Below, in pieces: positions 43,674 to 52,619 of a stretch of 64,000 nucleotides of DNA (positions are counted from its first letter, which is position 1; each line of letters opens with the position of its first letter). The notes beneath the pieces are model-generated. The model did no database searches and had not been told where the DNA came from. It was given only the letters and a program-made list of their open reading frames with translations. The DNA lies in the NCBI GenBank assembly GCA_966250015.1, contig CBINFS010000004.1:124001-188000 (forward strand), written 5' to 3'. The position numbers and the translations under genes are program-made. The stretch is from CBINFS01 sp966250015. GTDB lineage: Bacteria; Bacteroidota; Rhodothermia; Rhodothermales; DASSAV01.

Positions 43674-45014
43674 ATGTTGTCCCGCCTGCTCCTTTCGCCT
43701 TTCAAGCCGGGTGTACTCGCCGGGCTCTTCGTGTTACTCGCGATGCCGGTGCATGCACAGGGGGATCTCCTCGTAGTGCTTACGCCTTCCGATTCCACAG
43801 TGCTTGCCGCCGGAGGCTTCGTGCTTACGAGGCCGGAAGAGGTGACGATTGAAATGCGGTTGGCGTCCGGGCGCAGGGGCGCCGAAACGGCGGCCTGGAT
43901 CCTCAGTGGTGGCAGCCGCGAGGTGGTGTGGCGGCTCGATCCGAGGCGGCATAGGCCTGACACGGAAAGCCAGCTTTTATCCGAAAAGGTAGACCTTCCG
44001 GCCGGCGCCTACGAGGTATACCTCGATACGAAATCGTATAGCCGGCGAGACGAATGGGACCTGGCGGGAATTGGTGACTTAATCGAAGAAGTGTTCGACG
44101 ATATCTTCGGCCGAGGTAGGGACAGGAATAGAGAGAGCGATGAACCCCGGCTCCGAATCTACGCCGGATCGGGATACGGGGAACGCGATCTAAAACGGAC
44201 TGCCGAGCCTTTTCTCGACAGAGCCTTCGTCACCCTCACAGGACTTGGAGACGGCCAGACGGCCCGACAGGGTTTTTCGCTTACCGAGGAAACCGAGATC
44301 GAGGTCTATGCCCTCGGTGAGGGCGTCGGCGACGTGCTGTTCGACTACGCGTGGATCGTCGACGCCGCCTCGCGAGAGCCGGTCTGGAAGATGGAGGCCG
44401 AACAAACCCGGGATGCAGGCGGCCATTCGAGCAACCGCGTCGTTCGCGAGAATGTTCGGTTACCGGCGGGGGACTATGCCGTCTACTTCGTAACCGACGA
44501 ATGGCACGCGGCGGGCGAATGGGAAAAGCCGCCTCCGTTTGACCCCGATTTCTGGGGCGTCACCCTGCTCCTGCCTGATGAAGCGTCGCGAAGGCACGTG
44601 TACCTTTTCGACCTGGACGCATTCGAGGAGGACCGCCGCCTCGCGACCATCACCGGGCTCGGTGATTATGCAGAGGAATGGGCGACCTTTACGCTCGATC
44701 AGGAGGCTGAAGTCCGGATTTTTGCGCTGGGGGAGGGCGGCGACGGGGAAATGTACGACTACGGCGGAATCGAAGACGTCGAAACCGGGAAAAGAGTCTG
44801 GGTGATGGAGTACGACAACACGGTGCACGCCGGAGGGGCGGAGAAGAACCGACTTTTCAGCGGGATCCTGCGTCTACCCGCGGGCAAGTACGAGGTGTAC
44901 TTTTACACGGACGACAATCACTCGTTCGACGGCTGGAATGCGCCGCCGCCATTCGACCCGCCGGCGTGGGGGATCACCGTTTACCGGATCGAACAGGCAA
45001 ATCAACCGAACTGA
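43674..45014 (+). CDS. Exported protein built of three internal repeats
   Basis: A 446-residue protein with a signal peptide (GVLAGLFVLLAMPVHAQ). It consists of three related beta-rich units at about residues 30-150, 183-310 and 321-441. The second and third align well: TGLGD...F(S/T)L..E.E(I/V)..(Y/F)ALGEG...DY..I.D...(R/K)..W.ME........G......R..........RLPAG(D/K)Y.VYF.TD. Both end in PPPFDP..WG(V/I)T. The first is more diverged (SREVVWRLDP ... VDLPAGAYEVYLDTK). I do not know a named family; extracellular sensing or binding is possible. It is convergent with marC. Confidence 0.72.
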   Translation: MLSRLLLSPFKPGVLAGLFVLLAMPVHAQGDLLVVLTPSDSTVLAAGGFVLTRPEEVTIEMRLASGRRGAETAAWILSGGSREVVWRLDPRRHRPDTESQLLSEKVDLPAGAYEVYLDTKSYSRRDEWDLAGIGDLIEEVFDDIFGRGRDRNRESDEPRLRIYAGSGYGERDLKRTAEPFLDRAFVTLTGLGDGQTARQGFSLTEETEIEVYALGEGVGDVLFDYAWIVDAASREPVWKMEAEQTRDAGGHSSNRVVRENVRLPAGDYAVYFVTDEWHAAGEWEKPPPFDPDFWGVTLLLPDEASRRHVYLFDLDAFEEDRRLATITGLGDYAEEWATFTLDQEAEVRIFALGEGGDGEMYDYGGIEDVETGKRVWVMEYDNTVHAGGAEKNRLFSGILRLPAGKYEVYFYTDDNHSFDGWNAPPPFDPPAWGITVYRIEQANQPN

Positions 45015-45019
45015 TCGCT

Positions 45020-45625
45020 TCAGAGGGACTGGATCATACCCACGATACCGGCCCTGATCATGGCTACGGCGATGGCTGCGAGGAACAGGCTGGCAACCTT
45101 GGCGACGGCTTTCGAGGTATTCGAGCCGAGCTTTTCGAGCAGGGCGGGGCCGAAAAAGAACGTCACCATGACCAGGGCGAGGTTGACCAGGAGTGAGACG
45201 AGTGTGGGCAGGTAGCCGTGTCCCTGTTGCGAAATGAGGATCGTCGTGATGGCAGCCGGGCCGATGATCAGCGGCACGCCGAGCGGGACGATCCCGACGC
45301 CCGAGCCGTTGTTTGTGCCTTCGTTGTTTCCCGGAGCGCGACGTTTGAAGTCGCCGAAGAGCAGGTCGGTGATACTCAGCACGAGGAGGATCAACCCCCC
45401 TCCCACCCGCAGGTCGTTCAGCGTGATGCGCAACACTTGAAAGATGATCTGCCCCGCAAAGAGGATCAGGACCGACACGACAAACGCCGTCGAAACGGCT
45501 TCGACGACGAGCTGCCGGCGTTCCTTGCCGGTCATCCCTTCGGTGAGCCCGATGAAGAGTGGAAGAATACCGGGCAGGTTGACCGCTACGAACAGCGGGA
45601 GGAAAGATTCGAGATAGGCGTTCAC
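45020..45625 (-). CDS. MarC-family membrane protein
   Basis: A 201-residue six-span membrane protein of the MarC/NAAT family. It shows FLPLFVAVNLPGILPLFIGLTEGM at the start, DLRVGGGLILLVLSITDLLFG, and the conserved IVPLGVPLIIGPAAITTILI motif, then three C-terminal helices. The family was once linked to antibiotic resistance, but its transport role is not settled. The stop lies five bases from the convergent repeat-protein gene. Confidence 0.93.
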   Translation of the reverse strand: MNAYLESFLPLFVAVNLPGILPLFIGLTEGMTGKERRQLVVEAVSTAFVVSVLILFAGQIIFQVLRITLNDLRVGGGLILLVLSITDLLFGDFKRRAPGNNEGTNNGSGVGIVPLGVPLIIGPAAITTILISQQGHGYLPTLVSLLVNLALVMVTFFFGPALLEKLGSNTSKAVAKVASLFLAAIAVAMIRAGIVGMIQSL

Positions 45626-45711
45626 AGAAACTGAGTTTGAGGTTGACGGTTCAGCATGCTACCCCGTATCACGAGCTACTGACAGTAACGGATTCCGCGC
45701 AACCCGAACTT

Positions 45712-46248
45712 ATGCATTGCAACCCCATCACGTCCACGCGTTTTTTTCGTCTTCTTTTGATCTTTCTATTCGTCCTCCCTATGTCGGCGTGTGTGCGTTC
45801 GGAGGGAGGGGACGCCGACGACGAGCTTTTCCTCACGGAAGAAGACCTGAGCGAGCCGCTCTATTTTGAGCCCATCGGGCGCGGACAGTCCACGGCCGTC
45901 TTGGATACCATTGAAGCCGTCATCCGAACGCCGGAGTCGCTCGAAGACTACCTGAGGCAGCTTCGTCCGCCCTATCCGTTCCGGCCGGTAGACTTCTCGC
46001 AGGCGATGGTGATCCTCGTCGCCGTACCAGCACCGGGCGGAGGTTATTCGGTCGACATCGAGTCGGTTGAAATGTATGAAGAACAAATCCGGGTTGAATA
46101 CGTGGTCACGATCCCGGGAGACGACTGTGTCACGTCGATAGGTCAAAATACGCCCTTCGTCGCCACGCTCGTCCGCCGCGCTGAGGGGGAGGTACGGTTC
46201 ACTCACCGGGTGGAAGAGATGCTCTGCGGGTTGGAAAGGAATTTTTGA
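45712..46248 (+). CDS. Lipoprotein with PrcB-like C-terminal domain
   Basis: A 178-residue protein with a leader RLLLIFLFVLPMSAC (Cys27), so probably a lipoprotein. Residues about 75-170 match the PrcB C-terminal domain: IRTPESLEDYLRQL, VDFSQAMVILVAVPAPGGGYSVDIESVEMYEEQIRVEYVVTIPGDDC, TLVRRAEGEVRFTHRVE. PrcB was described as part of a secreted protease complex in Treponema; no protease gene is nearby. I choose the ATG at 45712 so that the leader is at the N-terminus. Confidence 0.78.
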   Translation: MHCNPITSTRFFRLLLIFLFVLPMSACVRSEGGDADDELFLTEEDLSEPLYFEPIGRGQSTAVLDTIEAVIRTPESLEDYLRQLRPPYPFRPVDFSQAMVILVAVPAPGGGYSVDIESVEMYEEQIRVEYVVTIPGDDCVTSIGQNTPFVATLVRRAEGEVRFTHRVEEMLCGLERNF

Positions 46249-46675
46249 TTCGATGCCGTTCGAAAGTGGGAGGTTTACGGCTACAAAAACCCGGACAATA
46301 GTGTCATCCCGGCCCCCGAGCCGTGATCCATTGAAGCATGCGACTTGCCTCAACCTATTTGTGTAACTACCAAAATGCGAGCTACTCGCCCGGAAATTAA
46401 TCGCGACCTGTCCCATCAAGCTCCCCGCCTGGACAGGAGGGGCCGGGGGTGGTCGATTGTGAGGCCTAAATCAAAATCGACGTAACAACCAATCTACCCC
46501 TCAGTCACTCCGTGACAGCTCCTCCCGCGTCGAGCACGGGACAGGCCCGTCCAGGGGAGCAATTTGCACCGCCCTCATCGACCGAGAGAGTCAATCAGAA
46601 AGGCCGCACTTCGGGAAGATTCCTCGCTATCGCCCGGAATGACAAGCTTGATGGTGACCGCCATGCCCCACCCAT

Positions 46676-46710
46676 GTCATCCCGAATCCCGCAAAGCGGG
46701 TGAGGGATCT
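46676..46710 (+). repeat. GTCATCCCGAA-type repeat with small hairpin
   Basis: Begins GTCATCCCGAATCCCGC and contains CCCGC-AAA-GCGGG, then GTGAGGGATCT. It is the same general class as the minus-strand piece at 25479-25498. Confidence 0.45.
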
Positions 46711-46777
46711 TTATAAAATGCGGCCTTCGAGAATTGTAAGAAGTGAACGGACAGCCCCCACCGATATTACAGCCTTT

Positions 46778-46796
46778 CTTCGCGCCTTCGCGTGAG
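46778..46796 (-). repeat. Dispersed repeat copy, reverse
   Basis: On the minus strand CTCACGCGAAGGCGCGAAG differs at one base from the forward copy at 25244-25262. Confidence 0.5.
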
Positions 46797-46831
46797 ACGT
46801 CTTCGCGGGGGCACAAAAAACGGCGGATACC

Positions 46832-46856
46832 CGGTGAGGATACCCGCCGATCGAAT
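46832..46856 (-). terminator. Hairpin downstream of the efflux operon
   Basis: GCGGATACCC and its near-complement GGATACCCGC flank GTGAG; on the minus strand the arms are GCGGGTATCC and GGGTATCCGC. They pair over about 8 bases (GCGGGTAT/ATACCCGC type) with CCGTTTTTTG beyond. The T-run on the minus strand makes this a likely terminator for the ABC ATPase gene, which ends 24 bases earlier. Confidence 0.7.
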
Positions 46857-46879
46857 GATAAAAGATCCAGTGGCCCTTT

Positions 46880-47623
46880 TCAGGCGGCTTCGACTTCCAA
46901 GCTGGCCAGGGTGGGCATATCAACCTGCGTATCACTTTCGATCATGCCGTCTCTCAGGCGCAGGATCCGGCGGGCGTGCCGGGCGATGTCTTCTTCGTGC
47001 GTGACGACCACGATGGTGTTACCCTGACGGTAGAGCGCCTCGAAAAGCTGCATGATCTCCTCGCCCGTGCGGGAGTCCAGGTTGCCGGTCGGCTCGTCGG
47101 CCAGCAGGATGGAAGGGTTATTGACCAGGGCGCGGGCGACGGCGACACGCTGCCGCTGACCGCCCGAGAGCTCGTTCGGCTTGTGGTGCATACGGTCCGC
47201 CAGGCCCACGTTCTGCAGCGCCTGCGTGGCCAGCTCGTGTCTCTTGCGCTTGCGGAGACCGGAGTAGATGAGCGGGAGCTCGACGTTCTGGAGGCAGTTC
47301 ACACGCGGGAGCAGGTTGAAGGTCTGGAAGACGAACCCGATCTCTTTGTTGCGAATCCGCGCGAGCTCGTCGTCGGACATGTCGCTGACGTTCTGGCCCT
47401 TCAGGTAGTACTCACCCGACGTCGGGGTATCCAGGCAGCCGATGATGTTCATCATCGTGGACTTGCCCGATCCCGAAGGACCCATGATGGCGATGTACTC
47501 GTTTTTGTAAATCGAAAGCGAAACACCTGCCAGGGCGTGCACTTCCTGCGTACCCATCCGATACATTTTCTTGACGTTACGCAGCTCGATGACAGGCCGG
47601 TTGTCGATGGATTCTTTTATCAT
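46880..47623 (-). CDS. MacB/LolD-type ABC transporter ATP-binding protein
   Basis: A 247-residue ATPase of the MacB/LolD/FtsE group. It has Walker A ([20 protein letters not shown]), Q-loop ([11 protein letters not shown]), signature [15 protein letters not shown], Walker [13 protein letters not shown] and switch His ([10 protein letters not shown]). It follows the HlyD-type adaptor gene in the same leftward operon. No permease gene is next to it: downstream there is only intergenic DNA and a hairpin. I use the ATG at 47623 with GAG at good spacing; an ATG eight codons upstream lacks one. Confidence 0.92.
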   Translation of the reverse strand: MIKESIDNRPVIELRNVKKMYRMGTQEVHALAGVSLSIYKNEYIAIMGPSGSGKSTMMNIIGCLDTPTSGEYYLKGQNVSDMSDDELARIRNKEIGFVFQTFNLLPRVNCLQNVELPLIYSGLRKRKRHELATQALQNVGLADRMHHKPNELSGGQRQRVAVARALVNNPSILLADEPTGNLDSRTGEEIMQLFEALYRQGNTIVVVTHEEDIARHARRILRLRDGMIESDTQVDMPTLASLEVEAA

Positions 47624-47682
47624 GGTATGCTCAAGTCGAACACTCATGGAAGGCGATTCAAAGGCAGTGTACGAGCGCAGTA

Positions 47683-49068
47683 TCAGCGAGTTACAGCCAT
47701 CACGGGAACCGTGCGTCGGCTATCGTCCTCCTTCACCTTGACGGCCATGCCCGGCTCGAGGATGCGGCTGACGGCGCTGTAGGGACCGGTGACGACCAGC
47801 TCATCACCCGCGAGCCCCGAGGTGACCACGATGTGGGTATCGTCGGAGATGCTCGTTTCAACCTCCTGCATGCGCACCTTTCCGTCCTCCACAACGAAGA
47901 CGACCTTCCTGAGGTCTTCCTTCGTCGCCTCATTATCGGGATTGGGTTTTTCGGCGGAAGCTTGACTGGTACTGTCCTGTTTGACCTTCGTCACGTCCCG
48001 AACGGTGACCGCCTGAATCGGGATGGCGATTGCCCCGTGGATCGTTTCGGTGAAAATGTCGACAGTGCCGCTCATACCGGGCCTAAGCGTTACGCTCGAT
48101 GCGGTGGGCAGGGGGACTTCGTCGGAAGCCACGGAAGCAGCAGCAAGGGAACTGCCTTCACCAACGTTGTAGGTTTCGAGAACGCGGATCTTCACCGGGA
48201 AGTTGGTCACCTGTTCCTGCGTTCCGGCGCCCATGATGCGCGCCGAGTTGGCGATCTCGGTCACGTTACCCTTAAAGACCCGTTCGGCGTAGGCGTCGAT
48301 CTCGATCGTGGCCGAATCGCCGATCGATACGTTGACCACGTCGTTCTCGTTGACGTCGACCTCGATCTCCATGAGGTCGAGCTTGGCGATCCGCATCATT
48401 TCCGTACCGGCCATCTGGCTGGTGCCGACCACGCGTTCGCCCAGCTCCACGTTGAGCTGGCTGATCGTGCCCGTCATCGGCGCGTAGATGCTCGTCTTGC
48501 TGAGCTGCTCCTGAACCTCGCGCAGGCGGGCCTCGGCGCTTGCGACGGCATACTCGGCGCCGCTGTAAGCCGCTTTGGCGACTTCGTACTGCGTCTTGGT
48601 GGCCAGGAAATCACTTTCCGAAATCACGCCGCGATTGTGGAGATCCTGCTGACGGTTGAACTCGAGTTCGGCGTGGAGCAAATCCGCCTTCCGTTGTTCT
48701 AGGTTCGCCCGTGCTTGCGATACGCCGGCCTGCGCCTGCTCGACCTGGGCCAGGTAGAAGTCCGGTTTTATCCGGACGAGCAGATCGCCCTGCTGGACGT
48801 GGTCGCCCTCGTTGACTCGCAGGTCGATGATCTCACCCGATACGTCGGGACTGATTTTGACCTCGACTTCCGGTCTGATTTTCCCGGAGGCGGTGACGAC
48901 CTGGGTAACGTCGCGAATCTCCGCTTTTACGGCCTCCACTTCCACGACTTCGTTGCCTCCGCCCAGGAGGCCGGTCATACGTCCGACCACCAGGAAAACC
49001 ACCAGAATACCGACTACACCAGCGATCGCATAAACGATCTTCCTGGTGGCATTATTTTTTTTGGCCAT
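47683..49068 (-). CDS. Periplasmic adaptor subunit (HlyD/MacA-like)
   Basis: A 461-residue membrane-fusion protein. One N-terminal transmembrane helix ([19 protein letters not shown]) is followed by the split lipoyl domain ([42 protein letters not shown] and [24 protein letters not shown]). A long coiled-coil hairpin (about 115-190) and C-terminal beta-barrel and membrane-proximal domains complete it. It bridges an inner-membrane ABC transporter and the TolC-type channel encoded directly upstream. The tail from about 360 is extended and charged. Confidence 0.93.
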   Translation of the reverse strand: MAKKNNATRKIVYAIAGVVGILVVFLVVGRMTGLLGGGNEVVEVEAVKAEIRDVTQVVTASGKIRPEVEVKISPDVSGEIIDLRVNEGDHVQQGDLLVRIKPDFYLAQVEQAQAGVSQARANLEQRKADLLHAELEFNRQQDLHNRGVISESDFLATKTQYEVAKAAYSGAEYAVASAEARLREVQEQLSKTSIYAPMTGTISQLNVELGERVVGTSQMAGTEMMRIAKLDLMEIEVDVNENDVVNVSIGDSATIEIDAYAERVFKGNVTEIANSARIMGAGTQEQVTNFPVKIRVLETYNVGEGSSLAAASVASDEVPLPTASSVTLRPGMSGTVDIFTETIHGAIAIPIQAVTVRDVTKVKQDSTSQASAEKPNPDNEATKEDLRKVVFVVEDGKVRMQEVETSISDDTHIVVTSGLAGDELVVTGPYSAVSRILEPGMAVKVKEDDSRRTVPVMAVTR

Positions 49069-49113
49069 AGTCGTGCCTTATAACGTTTCGCAGAAGTTAT
49101 CGATTGGGTGATA

Positions 49114-50496
49114 CTACTCGAACAGGGGCTCTGAGGGGTCGAGGCTTCCGAGGTAGTAGTCGATCAGCTTGGCGCGGAAGAGGAAGTCGTACCGTGCATT
49201 CACTCGATCCGTCACGGCTCTGACGTAGGCGGCTCTTGCCTGGGTCACCTCTACGAGGGTGGCGGCCTGTACGTTGTACCGTTCCGTTGCGGCTTCGAGG
49301 GCAAGCTCGGCCGAACGCAGCTGCGTATCGGTCACCTCCAGCGTTTTTTCGGCGAGCAGGTAATCGAGATACGCCTGGCGCACCTGGACGGCGATCGACT
49401 GCTGAACGTCTTCGAGGTCGAGGCGTGCGTTGTCGAACTGCACGCGAGCCTGCTGGACGGCGTTACGGGTGGCAAACCGGTCGAAGATCGGCAGGGTGAG
49501 GGACAGGCCGACCGAACCGCCGCGGGCCTGGTTGAACTGCTCCCAGAGGTCGAAGCCTTCGAGCGCGGTCGAGTAGTTGGTGCCGTAGTTGGCGCGCAGG
49601 TTGATCCTCGGCCAGTAGGTCGAGCGAGCGGCACGGATGGACTGCCGGGCGGCCTCGATGCTGCTCTGCACGGACTTGAGGTCGGCACGCTGGGAGAAGG
49701 CCTGGCGGAGGAGCTGTTCCATCTCGTACCGGCGCGGTGAGGTCTCGATTTCGTCGACGGACGGCGCGACGAATTCGTACTGCGCAAACGGATCGAGCTG
49801 GAGCGTCTGAATCAGGTTCACTTCGGCAAGCTGGAACGCGCGCTGCGCGTTGACGAGCTGGAGCTCGGCGTTGGCCACCTCGGCCTGCTGCTGGTAGAGG
49901 TCCGAGATCGGCCGCGAGCCCACCTCGGTGAACGCCTGGATGCGCTCGAGCTGCTGCCGCTGGGCAGCAAGGTTTTCCTCCTGTACGGCGATCTGCTCGC
50001 GCCGGCTGATCAGCGTGAGGTAGTTCTCCATCACGTTGAACACGACCGTCTGGCGCGCGCGTTCGAGGTCCAGATCGCTTGCCTCCAGATCGAGCTGGGC
50101 GGCCTTCAGGGAAGCAACGTCGGCAAAACCGTTGAACAGATTGACGTTCGCGTTCGCCCCGATGTTGAAGGTCTCGACGGTCGTATTGACGATGCGGCCT
50201 TCGTGCATGATGAAGTTACGGCCGTAGTTCTGGCTTCCGTTCGACGAGAACGAGAGGTCCGGGTAGAACGCCATGCGTTCGTTGGAGAGGACGATGGCGC
50301 TCTGCTCGAGGCGATTGGCGGCCTTTTTCAGGGAAACGTTCTGTTCGAGCGCGATTTGTACCGCTTCGTTGAACGTGATACGTCGCACCTGCTGCGCATT
50401 AACCGGGCCGGCAGTGACGAGAAGGAAAAGCAGAAGTGCCGTCAGGGCAAGTCCAACGACGCGGCCAAACGCGGGGACTGTTCTGGAAGCTTCCAT
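49114..50496 (-). CDS. TolC-family outer-membrane efflux protein
   Basis: A 460-residue outer-membrane channel with a signal peptide (VVGLALTALLLFLLVTAGPVNAQQ). It carries two outer-membrane-efflux repeats, each a long alpha-helical hairpin with a short strand pair (ITFNEAVQIALEQNVSLKKAANRLEQ ... YPDLSFSSNGSQNYG; and LLRQAFSQRADLKSVQSSIEAARQSIRAARSTYWPRINLRANYG). It starts the leftward operon TolC-HlyD-ABC ATPase. A GGAG lies seven bases before its ATG. Confidence 0.94.
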   Translation of the reverse strand: MEASRTVPAFGRVVGLALTALLLFLLVTAGPVNAQQVRRITFNEAVQIALEQNVSLKKAANRLEQSAIVLSNERMAFYPDLSFSSNGSQNYGRNFIMHEGRIVNTTVETFNIGANANVNLFNGFADVASLKAAQLDLEASDLDLERARQTVVFNVMENYLTLISRREQIAVQEENLAAQRQQLERIQAFTEVGSRPISDLYQQQAEVANAELQLVNAQRAFQLAEVNLIQTLQLDPFAQYEFVAPSVDEIETSPRRYEMEQLLRQAFSQRADLKSVQSSIEAARQSIRAARSTYWPRINLRANYGTNYSTALEGFDLWEQFNQARGGSVGLSLTLPIFDRFATRNAVQQARVQFDNARLDLEDVQQSIAVQVRQAYLDYLLAEKTLEVTDTQLRSAELALEAATERYNVQAATLVEVTQARAAYVRAVTDRVNARYDFLFRAKLIDYYLGSLDPSEPLFE

Positions 50497-50744
50497 GGTA
50501 TACTCCGTACGAAAAACGCTCGTTTTTTATTCCTGTCGTTGCCCACCGAATCAACCCGAGATCAAGCGTGGGCCAAATCACCGGAAGGGCTTCACTCAAA
50601 AAACCGTTTCTGCCCGTTCCTACGACCATCCCTCCGAGTTGTTACGACCCGGAAAAATAGTTTTTGATGGAGGCGCAGGAAAACCCGGGGAGGGAAGTAG
50701 GGGCAAAAGCAGGCTGCAGGGCGGCGGGCGCGAGGGGAAAAGTG

Positions 50745-50831
50745 CGGAGGGGGTGGGATTCGAACCCACGGTACCCTTGCGGGCACGACGGTTTTCAAGA
50801 CCGTTGCATTCAACCGCTCTGCCACCCCTCC
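50745..50831 (-). tRNA. tRNA-Ser (anticodon TGA)
   Basis: An 87-base class II tRNA. Acceptor GGAGGGG pairs with CCCCTCC plus discriminator G, and the anticodon stem ACGGT/ACCGT has loop CTTGAAA giving TGA. A long variable arm (GTGCCCGCAAGGGTAC) and T arm GTGGG-TTCGAAT-CCCAC follow. CCA is not encoded. It lies 118 bases past the end of the Mla operon on the same strand. Confidence 0.97.
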
Positions 50832-50949
50832 GGATTTGCCCGAAAGTACGAATCTGAGGCGTGCGGATCAACGAACGAGCGGAGGGGGCGTTCCACGCCA
50901 GGCGCCTGTAGTGATCAACTGATCAATGATTCGCATCGAATTTCATGGT

Positions 50950-51594
50950 TCACAGCCGGAGGAGGTGGGTGTGGAGGTCAGTTGCGAGTGATTGCAGCGC
51001 GACGTCGAGGTGAGCAACGAGATTTTCGTAGTCGCCCACGATCCAGCCCTCCCGGCGGTACTCGGTGGTGCCCCGGTCGACGGTAGTACCCTGGGCCGGG
51101 TCTATGATTTCCCACGTGGCAAGCAGGTGGACGTCGCCACGCAGGGAGCCCGGAGGAGCCGGGAGCGTCGTTACGGGCTCGATCCCTTCGAAACGTAAGA
51201 TGCGGACCTGGATCAGATAGTCGTACTGCACGTTTCGCGGCCACGGGACGACGTCGACGCGCTCGATGGAAGGCCGTGCGGCCAGGTAGGCGGCAACGGT
51301 GCGGTTGATGCCCCGGTCGAGGCGCTCACCCCACCGGTTGAACTCCGAAAACTCCACGCGATGTGTGCCCCGCCGCGTCAGGATGAAGGGCATGTCGAGA
51401 TAGGAAGCAAGCTCGGGCTGCCGCAGGCCAATGGCTAGCCCATCAGAGCCCTCTGAAACGGTGTTCTGCGGCGGCACCTGTCCTCCGAGCACGTAATAGT
51501 GGATGGGCACCTCCTTCGGGCCCAGGTTGACGCAGCCTGTCGCGAAGAGCAGAGGAAATAGAATCAGGAAGCTGCCGTGTTTTAGAGGCGTCAT
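50950..51594 (-). CDS. ABC-type transport auxiliary lipoprotein (PqiC-like)
   Basis: A 214-residue lipoprotein (leader FLILFPLLFATGC, Cys21) of the PqiC/ABC-auxiliary family. It shows YYVLGGQVPPQ, IGLRQPELASYLDMPFILTRRGTHRVEFSEFNRWGERLDRGINRTVAAYLAAR, and a C-terminal region with LLATWEIIDPAQGTTVDRGTTEYRREG. These outer-membrane lipoproteins help MCE-type transporters reach the outer membrane. The gene overlaps the MCE gene by four bases and is last in the operon. Confidence 0.9.
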   Translation of the reverse strand: MTPLKHGSFLILFPLLFATGCVNLGPKEVPIHYYVLGGQVPPQNTVSEGSDGLAIGLRQPELASYLDMPFILTRRGTHRVEFSEFNRWGERLDRGINRTVAAYLAARPSIERVDVVPWPRNVQYDYLIQVRILRFEGIEPVTTLPAPPGSLRGDVHLLATWEIIDPAQGTTVDRGTTEYRREGWIVGDYENLVAHLDVALQSLATDLHTHLLRL

Positions 51595-52619
51595 TGTGGT
51601 ATTTCGGGCTGGATTTTACCTCGTATGAGCATGCTCGGGTTTCTTTCCAGGGAGCGGGCCAGCAGCTCGAGCGCTTCGGCGGCTTCGGTCATGCTGATCA
51701 GCGCTTCTTCCATGCGGAAGGCGATCCCGGAGTCGGTGGAGAAGGACCGTTGCATCTCGGCGACGGCCTGCCGCAGGATTTGAAGGGTGGCGGCGAGCTC
51801 CGTATTAGCGGCTTCGAGCTGGGTGCCGAAGGGAACGATCGTACTGTCGAGGTGCCGGATCAGGGTCTGTGCTTCGAGCATGGTCCGGCTGAACTGTTCC
51901 GACATGCCCGGCACCTCCCTGAGCGCGACGCGGATCTCGGGCGACCGAGCGAGGTCCTCGAACGCCTGCGAGGCCTCGACGAGCGACGCGTTGATGCCCG
52001 CCACGTCCAGCGCGTCGATTTTTTCGTTGGCTCGAACCAGGAGCCGCACCAGGTTCTCGTTGATGGCGGAAATGTCGAACGTTTGCAGGCCTTCGACGAG
52101 CCCGCCGGCTTCTTGACCTATCGAGGCCAGGAGTGAGGGGGTCGTGGGGATCTCGGGCAGACCGAAGGAATCGGGTCCGAGAACGGCCCGGCTCCCCGGC
52201 GTGACGTAGGTCAGCTCGACGTAGAGCTTCCCGGTCACGAAGCTCTCCAGCTGAAGCTTCGCCCGGAGGCCGTCGTTGATCTGCATCTGCAACACCTCGG
52301 GGTCGCTCAGATCGACGTTCCTTCCGGTTTGAGAGTTCAGCCGCGACATGTCGATCTTGTAAAGCACCGGCACCTGGAAGGAGCGGTCGTCCAGGTCGAT
52401 GCGAATCTGTAGCTCGGTGACCTGCCCCACCGGGACGCCCTTGAACTTTACCGGCGCCCCGACGTCGAGCCCGTTGACGGACTCCCGGAACCGGCTGACG
52501 AATACGGTATCTTCGTCGAACCAGTCGGCGGAGGCGAACGTCGCGAGGCCGATCAGGATCAACAGGATCGCCCCGATCAGAAACAGACCGATGGCGGTCG
52601 GGTTGGCGCGTCTACTCAT
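51591..52619 (-). CDS. mlaD: MlaD-type MCE-domain protein
   Basis: A 342-residue protein anchored by one N-terminal transmembrane helix (AIGLFLIGAILLILIGLATFAS). An MCE domain follows at about 38-150 (FVSRFRESVNGLDVGAPVKFKGVPVGQVTELQI ... GLRAKLQLESFVTGKLYVELTYV). A long helical C-terminal part (about 190-320) may form an extended tube. It binds lipids in the periplasm between the MlaFE ABC transporter and the outer membrane. It overlaps both neighbours by four bases. Confidence 0.92.
   Translation of the reverse strand: MSRRANPTAIGLFLIGAILLILIGLATFASADWFDEDTVFVSRFRESVNGLDVGAPVKFKGVPVGQVTELQIRIDLDDRSFQVPVLYKIDMSRLNSQTGRNVDLSDPEVLQMQINDGLRAKLQLESFVTGKLYVELTYVTPGSRAVLGPDSFGLPEIPTTPSLLASIGQEAGGLVEGLQTFDISAINENLVRLLVRANEKIDALDVAGINASLVEASQAFEDLARSPEIRVALREVPGMSEQFSRTMLEAQTLIRHLDSTIVPFGTQLEAANTELAATLQILRQAVAEMQRSFSTDSGIAFRMEEALISMTEAAEALELLARSLERNPSMLIRGKIQPEIPQ

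Larger units (their letters stand above)
46249..46879. other. 631-base intergenic region with repeat remnants
   Basis: No coding sequence is supportable. It contains several GTCAT-type repeat fragments (46631-46643, 46676-46710), a reverse copy of the 25244 repeat (46778-46796), and runs of ordinary sequence without gene-like codon use. The end next to 46880 is downstream of the leftward efflux operon; a partial inverted repeat GCGGATACCCGGTGAGGATACCCGC (46832-46856) may help termination. Confidence 0.55.

Noticed and set aside
46249..46879. A possible mobile-element insertion in the gap before the efflux operon
   Set aside because: Short repeat remnants are present, but no transposase, terminal inverted repeats or target duplication can be seen.
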